64,000 nucleotides of DNA. Source: VRUE01 sp963718775 (lineage in GTDB: Bacteria > Actinomycetota > Thermoleophilia > Solirubrobacterales > 70-9). The translations under genes were made by a program, and so were the position numbers. The DNA lies in assembly GCA_963718775.1 (NCBI GenBank), contig OY970377.1, forward strand, positions 1,674,001 to 1,738,000. Reading direction: 5' to 3'. The notes under the pieces were generated by a model, which saw only the letters and a program-made list of their open reading frames with translations, did not search any database and was not told the DNA's origin. Of this stretch, positions 7,945 to 17,304 are shown piece after piece; position 1 is the stretch's first letter, and the number at the start of each line of letters is the position of its first letter.

Positions 7945-10900
7945 GCTGGCGCCGACTCGCACTTCTGAGCTGTTTCTGTCTCGCCGCTCTTGGTTCGAGC
8001 GCCAGCGCCGCCGGCGCAGCCCCGGTCTGGAACCTCGACATCCACCACAACCAGACCAACTTCCCTCCCGGCGGAGAAGCGGAGTACTGGTTCGACATCG
8101 TCAACGTCGGTGACACGGCCACCTCTGGCCCAACCACGCTGACCGTGAAATTGCCCGCGAACATCACCCGCTCCTCGGTCAGGGAAGGAGGAGCGGATTT
8201 CGCCACGGTCGGCGGCTTCCCTCTCACATGGAACTGTCCGGGATCAGTTGGCGACTCGACGGTCACCTGCACCACCAACAACACGATCCTGCGCCACTCC
8301 AACTCAAGCGCGATCGCGGTTGCCGTCGACGTCAAAGGCGCCGAAGGAGTTCGCTTCGCCACGGCCAAAGTCGAAGGCGGTGGCGCCGCCAAAGCCGCCA
8401 GCGCGATCGAGCCGACGCCGATCAATGCCGAACCGGCTGGCTTCGGCATTGTCCCCGAGAGCTTCATCCCCGACTTCTACGAGGCCGATGGACTGATGCC
8501 GGTGCGTGAAGCGGGCGCCCATCCCACTCTGCTCACCACCCCCTTCGACTTCAACTCGATCGACTCGACGGCCAGCGTCAACCCCTTCCAGAAGATCGAG
8601 TCGGGCAGCATCCGCGACCTCGTTGTCGACTTGCCGCCGGGCTTCATCGGCAACCCCACCACGGTGGGGGAATGCTCGCCGGCCGACTTCGTGCTGCGCA
8701 AATGCCCGGCCAACAGCCAGGTTGGCTGGGTCAACGCCAGGGTCATCGCGATCGGCTCGACGCCGTCCCCGAAAAAGTCCTTCGAAAACATTCCCCAGGC
8801 ACTCTTCAACATCTCCCATCCACGCGGCGTGATCACCGACCTCGCCTTCGTCATCGTCGGTAACCCCGTCCACATCAAAGTTTCCCTGGACCCGGCCAAC
8901 CACTACGCGATCACCTCGCGGGTGCCAGACATCAACGAGACCGCGCCTCCCTTCAACCAGAAAGCCACCCTCTGGGGAGTACCCGCCGACCACAGCCACG
9001 ACTCCGAGCGCTGCCTGACCAACGAAGGCCCACTCGGCGGCACGATCGACATCCGCAAAGAATGCTCGACCGACGCCACTCCGAAGCCCTTTCTCACGGT
9101 ACCATCGCAGTGCGAAGCCGACAACGCCTTCCGCCTGCACCACTACGACTCCTGGCAGAACACCGGCGACTTTGGCCCCGAGATCGACTACACGATCCCC
9201 GGCAAATTCACCGACTGCGAGAAACCGCGCTTCGAACCAGACGTCGAAATCGAACCGACCGGCAAGCAGGCCAACGCACCGACGGGACTCGACGTCCACG
9301 TCAAGATCGCCCAGAACGAAAACCCCAATGCACTGGCGACGCCGCCGGTGAAGCGGGTCACCGTGCGCCTGCCCCAGGGCATGTCGTTCTCGCCGTCCTT
9401 CGCCGACGGCTTGAAGAGCTGCACCCTGGCGCAGATGAAGCTGGGTACCAACGAGCCGATCGAATGCCCAGACGCCTCGCGGATCGGCGAAGTGGCGCTG
9501 TCGACTCCGTTGTTGCCAAAAGCCGCAGAGGGCTCGATGTACCTGGCAGCCCAGGACGACAACCCCTTCGGCTCCATCTTCGCCCTGCTCCTGGCGATCC
9601 ACGACACCGAAGAACGCGGCGCCCTGATCAAGATCCCGGGGCGGATCGATGTCGATCCGGTAACCGGGCAGATCACGACTGTCTTCGATGACACCCCGCA
9701 GTTCCCCTTCGACGACATGACCCTGAAGTTCCGCAGCGGGCCGAGGGCTCCGCTGGTCAGCCCACCCACCTGCGGCACCCAGACGATCGGCGTCGAAGTC
9801 GCCTCCTACGCCCAGCCGCAGAAACCGGTCGATGCCTCCAACACCTACCAGGTCACCGAAGGCCCCAACGGGACTCCGTGTCCTCCCGATTCGGCCCGTA
9901 GGCCCTTCCACCCGACCTTCTCGGGAGGAACCCTGAATCCGGTGGCAGGGACCTATAGCCCCTTCCTCTTCCGCATGACCAGGCAAGACGACGAACAGGA
10001 ACTGAGCCAGGTGACGACCATCCTGCCCCCTGGCCTGGTCGCCAAGATCGCCGGCGTCTCGCTTTGCCCCGATCAGGCGATCGCCTCGATCTCAACCGCG
10101 GAGGGAGCGGGCCAGAGCGAGCTCAACAATCCAGCCTGTCCCGCCAACTCCCAGATCGGCACGATCAGCGCCGGCCTCGGAGCAGGCCCAGGCCCCAACT
10201 ACTTCGCCGGCAAGGTCTACCTCGCCGGCCCCTACAAAGGCGCCCCGCTCTCATTGGCAGTGGTCGCCCCAGGCCTAGCCGGCCCCTTCGACCTCGGCAA
10301 CGTCGTGGTCAGAGCAGCCCTCTACGTCAACCCCGAGACCGCCCAGGTCAGCGCCGTCTCCGATCCCTTCCCGACGATCCTGCACGGGGTGATCTTGAGA
10401 GCAAGGGACATCCGCTTGAGGGTGGATCGGCCCCAGACCACGATCAACCCGACCAACTGCTCTCCGATGTCGGTCAACGGCGAGATCACGGGAGTCGGAG
10501 GCAGCCTGCACACCACGGCTGATGACTCGCTCTTCTCGGCGTCTTCGCCCTTCCAGGTCGGCTCCTGCGGCGACCTCGCCTTCAAGCCAAAGCTCGCCTT
10601 CCGCCTCTTCGGCGGCACCAAGCGCGGCTCGCACCCGAAGTTCAAGGCGACCCTGACGATGCCGCCGGGCGGAGCCAACATCAAGAGCGCATCGGTAGCC
10701 CTGCCCCGTTCGGAGTTCCTCGACCAGGGACACATCGAAACGGTCTGCACCAGGGTCCAGTTCTCCGCAGAACGCCTGCCCACCCGGCTCGATCTACGGC
10801 ACCGTCACGGCGAAGACGCCTCTCTTGGACGAAACTCTCTCGGGGCCGATCTACCTCAGCTCGTCCAACAATCCCCTGCCCGACCTCGTCGCCGCATTCC

Positions 10901-11075
10901 GAGGAGGCAGGATCGACGCCAACATCGTCGGCCGAGTCGACTCCGTCAACGGCGGGATCCGCAACAGCTTCGACTTCGTCCCCGACGTGCCGGTCTCCGA
11001 AGCGACCTTCAACTTCTTCGGCGGCAAGAAGGGCTTGCTGGTCAACAGCAGGGACATCTGCAACGGGACCTTTAA
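7941..11075 (+). CDS. Large exported repeat protein, 5' part of a frameshifted gene
   Basis: Starts at ATG 7941, overlapping the previous stop by four bases with CGGAGGAAC upstream, so it is translationally coupled. Signal peptide LALLSCFCLAALGSSASA, then a DUF11/CARDB-like opening (WNLDIHHNQTNFPPGGEAEY..FDIVNVGDTATSGPTTLTVKLPANI) and several long repeats of the form CP..SQVG...(V/I)..G that recur three or four times. No enzymatic motif is visible. True homology ends near base 10768: after VQFSA the frame becomes nonsense (ERLPTRLDLRHRHGE), while the reading continues correctly one base later as NACPPGSIYGTVTAKTPLLDE. The intact gene would run 7941-11172, about 1077 residues. Either one extra base was sequenced or the gene is broken. 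Confidence 0.75.
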   Translation: MSWRRLALLSCFCLAALGSSASAAGAAPVWNLDIHHNQTNFPPGGEAEYWFDIVNVGDTATSGPTTLTVKLPANITRSSVREGGADFATVGGFPLTWNCPGSVGDSTVTCTTNNTILRHSNSSAIAVAVDVKGAEGVRFATAKVEGGGAAKAASAIEPTPINAEPAGFGIVPESFIPDFYEADGLMPVREAGAHPTLLTTPFDFNSIDSTASVNPFQKIESGSIRDLVVDLPPGFIGNPTTVGECSPADFVLRKCPANSQVGWVNARVIAIGSTPSPKKSFENIPQALFNISHPRGVITDLAFVIVGNPVHIKVSLDPANHYAITSRVPDINETAPPFNQKATLWGVPADHSHDSERCLTNEGPLGGTIDIRKECSTDATPKPFLTVPSQCEADNAFRLHHYDSWQNTGDFGPEIDYTIPGKFTDCEKPRFEPDVEIEPTGKQANAPTGLDVHVKIAQNENPNALATPPVKRVTVRLPQGMSFSPSFADGLKSCTLAQMKLGTNEPIECPDASRIGEVALSTPLLPKAAEGSMYLAAQDDNPFGSIFALLLAIHDTEERGALIKIPGRIDVDPVTGQITTVFDDTPQFPFDDMTLKFRSGPRAPLVSPPTCGTQTIGVEVASYAQPQKPVDASNTYQVTEGPNGTPCPPDSARRPFHPTFSGGTLNPVAGTYSPFLFRMTRQDDEQELSQVTTILPPGLVAKIAGVSLCPDQAIASISTAEGAGQSELNNPACPANSQIGTISAGLGAGPGPNYFAGKVYLAGPYKGAPLSLAVVAPGLAGPFDLGNVVVRAALYVNPETAQVSAVSDPFPTILHGVILRARDIRLRVDRPQTTINPTNCSPMSVNGEITGVGGSLHTTADDSLFSASSPFQVGSCGDLAFKPKLAFRLFGGTKRGSHPKFKATLTMPPGGANIKSASVALPRSEFLDQGHIETVCTRVQFSAERLPTRLDLRHRHGEDASLGRNSLGADLPQLVQQSPARPRRRIPRRQDRRQHRRPSRLRQRRDPQQLRLRPRRAGLRSDLQLLRRQEGLAGQQQGHLQRDL

Positions 11076-11172
11076 AGCGACCGCAAAGTTCGCTGCCCAA
11101 AACGGCGATGCGGTGACCCTGCATCCACCTTTGAAGAGCGCTTGCTCCAAGGCCAAGAAGCGCAAGCGCTAG
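10771..11172 (+). CDS. 3' part of the frameshifted large exported protein
   Basis: Continuation of the preceding gene in the frame one base on, beginning at NACPPGSIYGTVTAKTP and ending in the basic tail KSACSKAKKRKR. The piece has no credible start of its own; an in-frame TTG at 10825 has no SD. A single extra base around 10769-10771 separates it from the upstream part. The sequence is as conserved-looking and codon-biased as its neighbour, which argues for a recent break or a consensus error rather than old decay. Confidence 0.7.
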   Translation, partial: NACPPGSIYGTVTAKTPLLDETLSGPIYLSSSNNPLPDLVAAFRGGRIDANIVGRVDSVNGGIRNSFDFVPDVPVSEATFNFFGGKKGLLVNSRDICNGTFKATAKFAAQNGDAVTLHPPLKSACSKAKKRKR

Positions 11173-11176
11173 GCAG

Positions 11177-11938
11177 ATGAGAAGGCTTCGTCTCACAGCG
11201 CTCTTGATGAGTGCCGCGGCGCTGACCGCGGCACTCATCTCCACCTCCTCCGCCGAGATCTCCCAAAAGCAAGGAGTCAGGGTCACCGTCCAAGGCGACC
11301 TCACCCCGACCAAGCTGCCAAGGAAAGGCCAAAGCCCGGTCGGCGTCTCGGTCTCCGGCCAGATCGAGGCCCTAAAGCAAGGCGAGCTGCCGCAGCTCAA
11401 GGCGATGTCGATCGCGATCAACCAAGCAGGCACCCTCGACGTCAAGGGCATCCCGCACTGCCGGATCAACCACATCAACCCCTCGACCACCCAGCAGGCA
11501 TTGTCGATCTGCAGAAGCTCCCTGATCGGCGAAGGAAGCTTCTCGGCCAACGTCGTCTTGCCAGAGCAATCGCCCTTCCCCTCCAAGGGCAAGCTCCTCG
11601 CCTTCAACGGCACGATCGGCCGCAAGCCGGCGATCTTCGCCCACGTCTACGGGACAGAGCCGCTCTCCACTTCATACGTCTTCGCCTTCAAGGTCAGGAA
11701 GACCCCCGGCACCTTCGGAACCGTCCTCGAAGCCTCATTCCCCAAGGCCACCGGCGACTGGGGCTACATCACCGGCATCAGCCTCAACCTGAAGAGAAGC
11801 AAGTTCATGAAGGCCGGCTGCCCAGCCCCTGCGGGCCTCACCAAGGTCCCCTTCCCGTTCGCGAAGACCTCCTTTGACTTCGCCGGCGGCTTGAGACTCG
11901 AAAGCACCCTGAACAGGACCTGCGAGGCGAAGGGATGA
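11177..11938 (+). CDS. Exported hypothetical protein
   Basis: 253 residues starting four bases after the previous stop. A signal peptide is clear (RRLRLTALLMSAAALTAALISTSSA). The mature part, with HCRINHINPSTTQQALSIC and CPAPAGLTKVPFPFAKTSF, has four scattered cysteines and looks beta-rich. It resembles the repeat unit of the upstream large protein (CR..L.GEGSF.A.V..P), so I infer a short relative of that family. It sits in a four-gene unit (7941-12627) with tiny gaps or overlaps and probably functions with it at the surface. No enzyme motif is visible. Confidence 0.75.
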   Translation: MRRLRLTALLMSAAALTAALISTSSAEISQKQGVRVTVQGDLTPTKLPRKGQSPVGVSVSGQIEALKQGELPQLKAMSIAINQAGTLDVKGIPHCRINHINPSTTQQALSICRSSLIGEGSFSANVVLPEQSPFPSKGKLLAFNGTIGRKPAIFAHVYGTEPLSTSYVFAFKVRKTPGTFGTVLEASFPKATGDWGYITGISLNLKRSKFMKAGCPAPAGLTKVPFPFAKTSFDFAGGLRLESTLNRTCEAKG

Positions 11939-12627
11939 AGCCGAAGCTCACCTACGCCAACGTCACCTCGACCCTGGCGCTCTTCATCGCCCTGACCGGA
12001 GCGACCGCTTTCGCGGCGACCAAGATCCCCGACAACTCGGTAGGGGAGTTCCAACTGCGCTCCGGGGCGATCACCGCCAAGAAGATCAGAAAGAACGCCG
12101 TCACCGCTCCCAAGATCAAGGCCGAAGCGATCAAGCAGGGCAAGCTCGCCAATGGTTCCGTCACCGCGGCGAAGATGACCCAGGGCTCTGTGGCGGCCTC
12201 CTCGATCCAGGAAGGATCAGTGACCAACGCCAAGCTCGCCCCTGAGGCCGTCACCGGAGACAAGGCGCTGGAGTCGACCTTCTCCCAGGTGCCATCGGCC
12301 AACAGGGCCCAGAGCGCCGCCTTCGCGGACTCCGCCAACCCCGAGGCCTTCGGCCTCGTCACTTCCGAAGCGATCTTGGACTTCAACCTCTCCAAGGGCA
12401 TCGCCTCCGTCAAAGAAGGGTCCCTCGGCGGCATCTACTGCGTTGGCGCGGCCTCGTTCACGCCCAGGGGCGTCTTGGTCACCCCACGCTTCACCGGAGA
12501 AGGCGACGTCACCGCCTACGCCCGGGTGGGAGGGACCACGGACTGCCCTGCCCCACTGGTCGAGGTGCAGACCTTCGACGGTGGGGTCAGGACGAAAGCG
12601 CCGTTCTACGTGGCGCTTTATCGGTAG
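11935..12627 (+). CDS. Exported protein with fibre-like heptad repeats
   Basis: 230 residues; ATG overlaps the previous stop by four bases. The signal segment is TLALFIALTGATAFA. Residues ~30-105 hold an imperfect repeat of the form (N/G)-(A/S)-(V/I)-(T)-x-x-K-(I/L/M) (GAITAKKI, NAVTAPKI, NGSVTAAKM, EGSVTNAKL), as in phage tail-fibre-like triple-beta spirals. A compact C-terminal domain follows (~125 residues, GIYCVGAASF ... TTDCPAPLVEVQTFDGG), with two cysteines likely paired. A stalk with a binding head is the simplest reading. Last gene of the unit that starts at 3202. Confidence 0.75.
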   Translation: MKPKLTYANVTSTLALFIALTGATAFAATKIPDNSVGEFQLRSGAITAKKIRKNAVTAPKIKAEAIKQGKLANGSVTAAKMTQGSVAASSIQEGSVTNAKLAPEAVTGDKALESTFSQVPSANRAQSAAFADSANPEAFGLVTSEAILDFNLSKGIASVKEGSLGGIYCVGAASFTPRGVLVTPRFTGEGDVTAYARVGGTTDCPAPLVEVQTFDGGVRTKAPFYVALYR

Positions 12628-12649
12628 TCCAGGCTTAAAGAAGAAAGCC

Positions 12650-12677
12650 TTGACGCCCGATCTTGCTGCGTTAGTTT
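12650..12677 (+). promoter_or_regulatory. Candidate promoter of the NHL-repeat gene
   Basis: TTGACG (12650-12655), 16-base spacer, TAGTTT (12672-12677), in an AT-richer gap of 97 bases before the gene at 12725. It separates that gene from the preceding co-transcribed unit. Confidence 0.45.
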
Positions 12678-12724
12678 CGATACCGGCATAAACGAAGTGG
12701 TTCTTGTAGGGCAGGGGGATCTGG

Positions 12725-14581
12725 ATGTCAGGGCAGGCAGCAGGTGCGCGTTTTTCCGTTCGGTCAGCCATGTTGGCGCCACTCTTAGTCGTTGCGATGG
12801 CTATCTCGGCTTCGCCGGCAAGCGCGGGCCCTGGCTATGAGCTCGATCCGGTCAAACCATCGATCGCCTTGGACGCCGAAGGCCCTCGCGGCCTGGCGAT
12901 CGACCAGGTCAGTCAGCGGCTCTACGTCACCGAGCTGACCACGAACCAATCGACCGGTGGGCATGGTCTGGTCGAGCAGTTCGATGCCGCTGGCGTCCCG
13001 ACAGCCAACTCGCCGTTCGTCACCGGCGGCAGTGACTTCTTCACCGGTGTCGCGGTAAACCCGGTCAACCAGGGCATTTACGCCTATCAGATCGAACTCA
13101 CGACGCCGTTCGGAAGCTCGGGCTCCCCGCTGATGAACACATTCTCGTCGACCGGAGCTCCGGGGGCGTCCTTTGTCCCGACCAAGTCGAAAGCCCCTCA
13201 GCTTGCCGCCGATGCGTCAGGGCGCGTGTATCTCCCCAATGACGGTACGGGCACGGTGCAGGTCTTCAGTTCCACGGGGACGCTGGAAAGCTCGGTCTCC
13301 TGTACAGGTTGTCCTGGTGGCCCCTTCAGCGAACCCGTGAGCGTTGCCTTGGACTCCGCCGCCAACCTCTATGTCGTCGACTTGGCGAACGACGGCCGGG
13401 TCATCAAGTTCAAGCTCAGCAGCGGCTCCTACGTCTATGACTCGACGCTGCAGAGTGGCCTCGGCGCGGCGGCGGTCGGAGTGGATCCGGTGAGCGACGA
13501 CGTCTTCGTCGGCAACCTCGAGGAAGGCACCTACCACGTGTTTGCCTACGACTCCTCCGGGGCGCAATTCGACGATTTCGGCGGCGGTACCTTCGCTTCG
13601 CCGCTGTTCGGGGCGATCGGGGCTGGGCAGATCGCCGTCAACGCCACCACCCGCAAGCTCTACGTTGCGGATTCCGGTGGTAACACGGTTTGGGTCTTCA
13701 ACCGCGTTGCCTCGATTCCAGCGCCGACGGCGACCACGATCTCGGCCACATCGCTGGGTCAGTTGAGAGCAATACTCAACGCCACGGTCAACCCCAAGGG
13801 CCACGGTCTTTCCGATTGCCATTTCGATTACACCGATCACGCCGACTTCCAGGTAAACGGCTTTGCGAACGCCACGACAGTCGCCTGCGAACCAGAGCCA
13901 CTTGGCTCAACGAATACGACGACATCGCTTGTCGTGACCGGACTCGCTCCCGCCACGGACTACGACTACAGGGTCGTCGTCACCAGCAACGGCGGTACCG
14001 CCGAAGGCGACGCTCAGCCGTTTGAAACCCTGCCGGCCCTGTCCCCTAGCGCCAGCGCCGGCTCTGCATCGGCGATCACCCAGACGAAAGCGACGATCGC
14101 CGGCTCGGTCAATCCGCACGGCGGCGATGTCTCCGACTGTCATTTCGACTACACCGACGATGCGGACTTCCAGGTGAACGGCTTCACGGCCGCCGATTCG
14201 GCGGAATGCATGTTTACGCCTGAAGGTACGACCAGCTCCCCTGTCTCCGCCAAAATCAACGGGCTGACCGCCGACACGGACTATCGCTTCCGGGTCGTTG
14301 CCACCAACAACTCCGGTACGGGCGAGGGGGGCGGCGGGACCTTCGCGACGCCAGCGGACACCTGCGCGACCAAACCGTCGCTCTGCCCAACGCCCCCGGA
14401 AACGCCTAAAACGCCCTCGACTCCTCCGTCAACCGGACAGCCACCCGTCGTCACGCCGCCTGCCCCGCCGCCCCCTGCGAAGCCGCTCAAGTGCCGCAAG
14501 GGCTTCAAGAAGAAGCGAGTACACGGCAAGGCGAAGTGCGTGAAGATCAAGAAGAAGCGCACCAGTCACCGGCCCGCCTGA
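12725..14581 (+). CDS. Exported NHL-repeat/FN3-like surface protein
   Basis: 618 residues with a signal peptide (AMLAPLLVVAMAISASPASA). Residues ~45-335 form a six-bladed NHL-like propeller (GLAIDQVSQRLYVTE, VALDSAANLYVVD, IAVNATTRKLYVADSGGNTV). Two near-identical ~90-residue modules follow, each carrying DCHFDYTDxADFQVNGF and a (T)DYxxRVVxTxxxGT ending, i.e. FN3-like units. Then comes a Pro/Thr linker (ETPKTPSTPPSTGQPP) and a basic two-cysteine tail, CRKGFKKKRVHGKAKC, like that of the 3202 gene. Probably a surface or matrix protein; no catalytic signature. Own promoter at 12650. Confidence 0.82.
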   Translation: MSGQAAGARFSVRSAMLAPLLVVAMAISASPASAGPGYELDPVKPSIALDAEGPRGLAIDQVSQRLYVTELTTNQSTGGHGLVEQFDAAGVPTANSPFVTGGSDFFTGVAVNPVNQGIYAYQIELTTPFGSSGSPLMNTFSSTGAPGASFVPTKSKAPQLAADASGRVYLPNDGTGTVQVFSSTGTLESSVSCTGCPGGPFSEPVSVALDSAANLYVVDLANDGRVIKFKLSSGSYVYDSTLQSGLGAAAVGVDPVSDDVFVGNLEEGTYHVFAYDSSGAQFDDFGGGTFASPLFGAIGAGQIAVNATTRKLYVADSGGNTVWVFNRVASIPAPTATTISATSLGQLRAILNATVNPKGHGLSDCHFDYTDHADFQVNGFANATTVACEPEPLGSTNTTTSLVVTGLAPATDYDYRVVVTSNGGTAEGDAQPFETLPALSPSASAGSASAITQTKATIAGSVNPHGGDVSDCHFDYTDDADFQVNGFTAADSAECMFTPEGTTSSPVSAKINGLTADTDYRFRVVATNNSGTGEGGGGTFATPADTCATKPSLCPTPPETPKTPSTPPSTGQPPVVTPPAPPPPAKPLKCRKGFKKKRVHGKAKCVKIKKKRTSHRPA

Positions 14582-14582
14582 G

Positions 14583-15892
<1,310 letters not shown>

Positions 15893-15898
15893 CCCTAC

Positions 15899-16285
15899 CT
15901 AAGCCGCCGGAGGTGGCGAGTTCTCCCCATGGCCTCGAATTGGAAGCAACTCCACCCGTCCCTCCGACCCCCGAGGCTGACTCGCCCGCTTACCCGAGCG
16001 GGCGGGCGGGTCAGCCGCTGATCCCTCCTCAACCCTCCGTAGTACCCGCGCCGCCACTTCAGGATCGAACCGAAGCCGAGGCTTCGCCCCGTGGCCAAGC
16101 TTGACCGCGCCCAGTTCGATCGCGTGGGAGTACACCCAAGAGCGCTCGATCCCGAGCTGCCGCGCCAGCTCGGCTGCATCGACAAGCTCGCGGTTTTGGA
16201 GCCCCCGCTTTTCGAGCAGCTCGACCACCCGGCGGGCGACTGCCTCGATTGTCTGGGGATCGAGTTTGATGCGCGCGGATGCCAT
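15899..16285 (-). CDS. Excisionase-like helix-turn-helix protein
   Basis: 128 residues from ATG 16285 (MASARIKLDPQTIEAVARR); the frame is open further, to 16390, but that part is low-complexity. The core VDAAELARQLGIERSWVYSHAIELG followed by GAKPRLRFDPE is a MerR/HTH_17-type winged helix, as found in excisionases and in DNA-binding partners of integrases. A Pro/Ser-rich basic tail follows. It ends six bases before the integrase GTG, so the pair is an xis-int operon; it should control the direction of recombination and perhaps int expression. Confidence 0.75.
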   Translation of the reverse strand: MASARIKLDPQTIEAVARRVVELLEKRGLQNRELVDAAELARQLGIERSWVYSHAIELGAVKLGHGAKPRLRFDPEVAARVLRRVEEGSAADPPARSGKRASQPRGSEGRVELLPIRGHGENSPPPAA

Positions 16286-16626
16286 CCCGATAGCACTGTC
16301 CAAGGAGGCGGTCCGCTGCATCGCCCGACCCCCGAAAAGGGGGGTTCCCAGTGTGTCGTGCAGTTGGGGTGGTGGCTGGAAGGGGGGCATGTCGGGGTTC
16401 GGCTGCTTGCCCTTGCTCGGACTCTGGCGTCTTGTCGGTCTTGCGGTTGGGGTTCTCTTGCTGCTCTGATGCCTGGGTGCTGTTGCTGGTTGGCTTGGGT
16501 TTGAGCTTCAGCGGTTTCTCGGAGGCCGAGGCAGGGTGCGGAGCCCTCCATGCGAGTAGACAGCCCCGCAACCTCCCTGTGGCCTGCGCCCCGGCCCCCG
16601 AGAAACCGCTGAACGCTCCCGCCGTC
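16286..16626. other. Gene-poor island segment with a 16-bp inverted repeat
   Basis: I see no convincing gene; the open frames are out-of-phase shadows rich in Arg/Pro/Ser. The segment holds a perfect inverted repeat, TTCAGCGGTTTCTCGG at 16508-16523 and its complement at 16598-16613, around a 74-base GC-rich loop. It could be an island regulatory or recombination site (arm-type sites, terminator or origin); nothing in the sequence decides between these. Confidence 0.5.
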
Positions 16627-16911
16627 CTAGGTGACACCCCCAAGCAGCTCGTCAAAGCGCACAGCCGCCCGGCTTGGCGCAAGGCGACGGGAATCGCAGG
16701 AGAGCAGCCCGTCGCGGCTCAGCTCCCGCACAGCGCGCTCCACGGCGTCCTGTTCGCAGCTCCGCAGATCGGTCTCGACCCGAAGGGCAAGCTCCAAGAT
16801 CGTCAACTGCGCCGGGTGCAGGAGCAAGACCTGCGTGAGGACCGAGCGTTCCATGACCTCGTCCTCTTGAGCGGGCGCGAGTGAGCGCCGCCGGATATCT
16901 TCGTCGTGCAT
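16627..16911 (-). CDS. Small island protein, winged-helix-like
   Basis: 94 residues from ATG 16911 (MHDEDIRRRSLAPAQEDEV); the frame extends to 16965 without a better start. The body, VLTQVLLLHPAQLTILEL then DAVERAVRELSRDGLL, has the helix-helix-wing spacing of small winged-helix regulators, ending RLAPSRAAVRFDELLG. This is pattern reading, not a family match. It is divergent from the XRE gene across a 150-base AT-rich intergenic region and upstream of xis/int, so a role in island regulation is plausible. Confidence 0.6.
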   Translation of the reverse strand: MHDEDIRRRSLAPAQEDEVMERSVLTQVLLLHPAQLTILELALRVETDLRSCEQDAVERAVRELSRDGLLSCDSRRLAPSRAAVRFDELLGGVT

Positions 16912-17006
16912 GGGAGCTTCGCCTCCTGTGCCACGCCCCCGGCTGTTTGCGCAGCGCGGGGGCACTTTTCTTGGTCGAGCCAGGCTAACAGACTTCGTTA
17001 TATATA

Positions 17007-17027
17007 TCTAGCCTTTAGGTAGCTAGA
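17007..17027. promoter_or_regulatory. Candidate operator between divergent island regulators
   Basis: TCTAGC (17007-17012) and GCTAGA (17022-17027) form a perfect 6-9-6 inverted repeat beside a TATATAT run. It lies 35 bases before the XRE start in the only strongly AT-rich part of the region, and fits an XRE-family operator and promoter. Confidence 0.45.
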
Positions 17028-17062
17028 CCAGACGCCCCGCACTTGAAAGCGTGCGGTCAGCA

Positions 17063-17302
17063 ATGGGGCCATCGGAACAACCACAGCCCGCGCTTGGCAA
17101 GGCAGTGCGCCAACTCCGAGAGCAGCGAGGCGTCAGCCAAGAAGCCTTGGCCTACGAGGCAGGCGTGACCAGCGGCACGCTCTCCCTAATTGAGCGCGGC
17201 CTGTCCAATCCCACCTGGGGCACAGTTAAGGGGATCGCCGCGGCTCTCGACGTGACGGTTGCCGATCTGGCGAAGCTGTCGCTCAAGCTTGAGGACTACT
17301 GA
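17063..17302 (+). CDS. XRE-family helix-turn-helix regulator
   Basis: 79 residues from ATG 17063 (GTG 17051 is the alternative). Nearly the whole protein is one HTH_3 domain: LGKAVRQLREQRGVSQEALAY, then AGVTSGTLSLIERGLSNPTW and IAAALDVTVADLAKL. Repressors of this size commonly control excision genes or linked defence operons. It is convergent with the four-gene operon, whose last gene ends three bases after this stop, and divergent from the small winged-helix gene, with a palindrome at 17007-17027 as its likely target. Confidence 0.9.
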   Translation: MGPSEQPQPALGKAVRQLREQRGVSQEALAYEAGVTSGTLSLIERGLSNPTWGTVKGIAAALDVTVADLAKLSLKLEDY

Positions 17303-17304
17303 AC

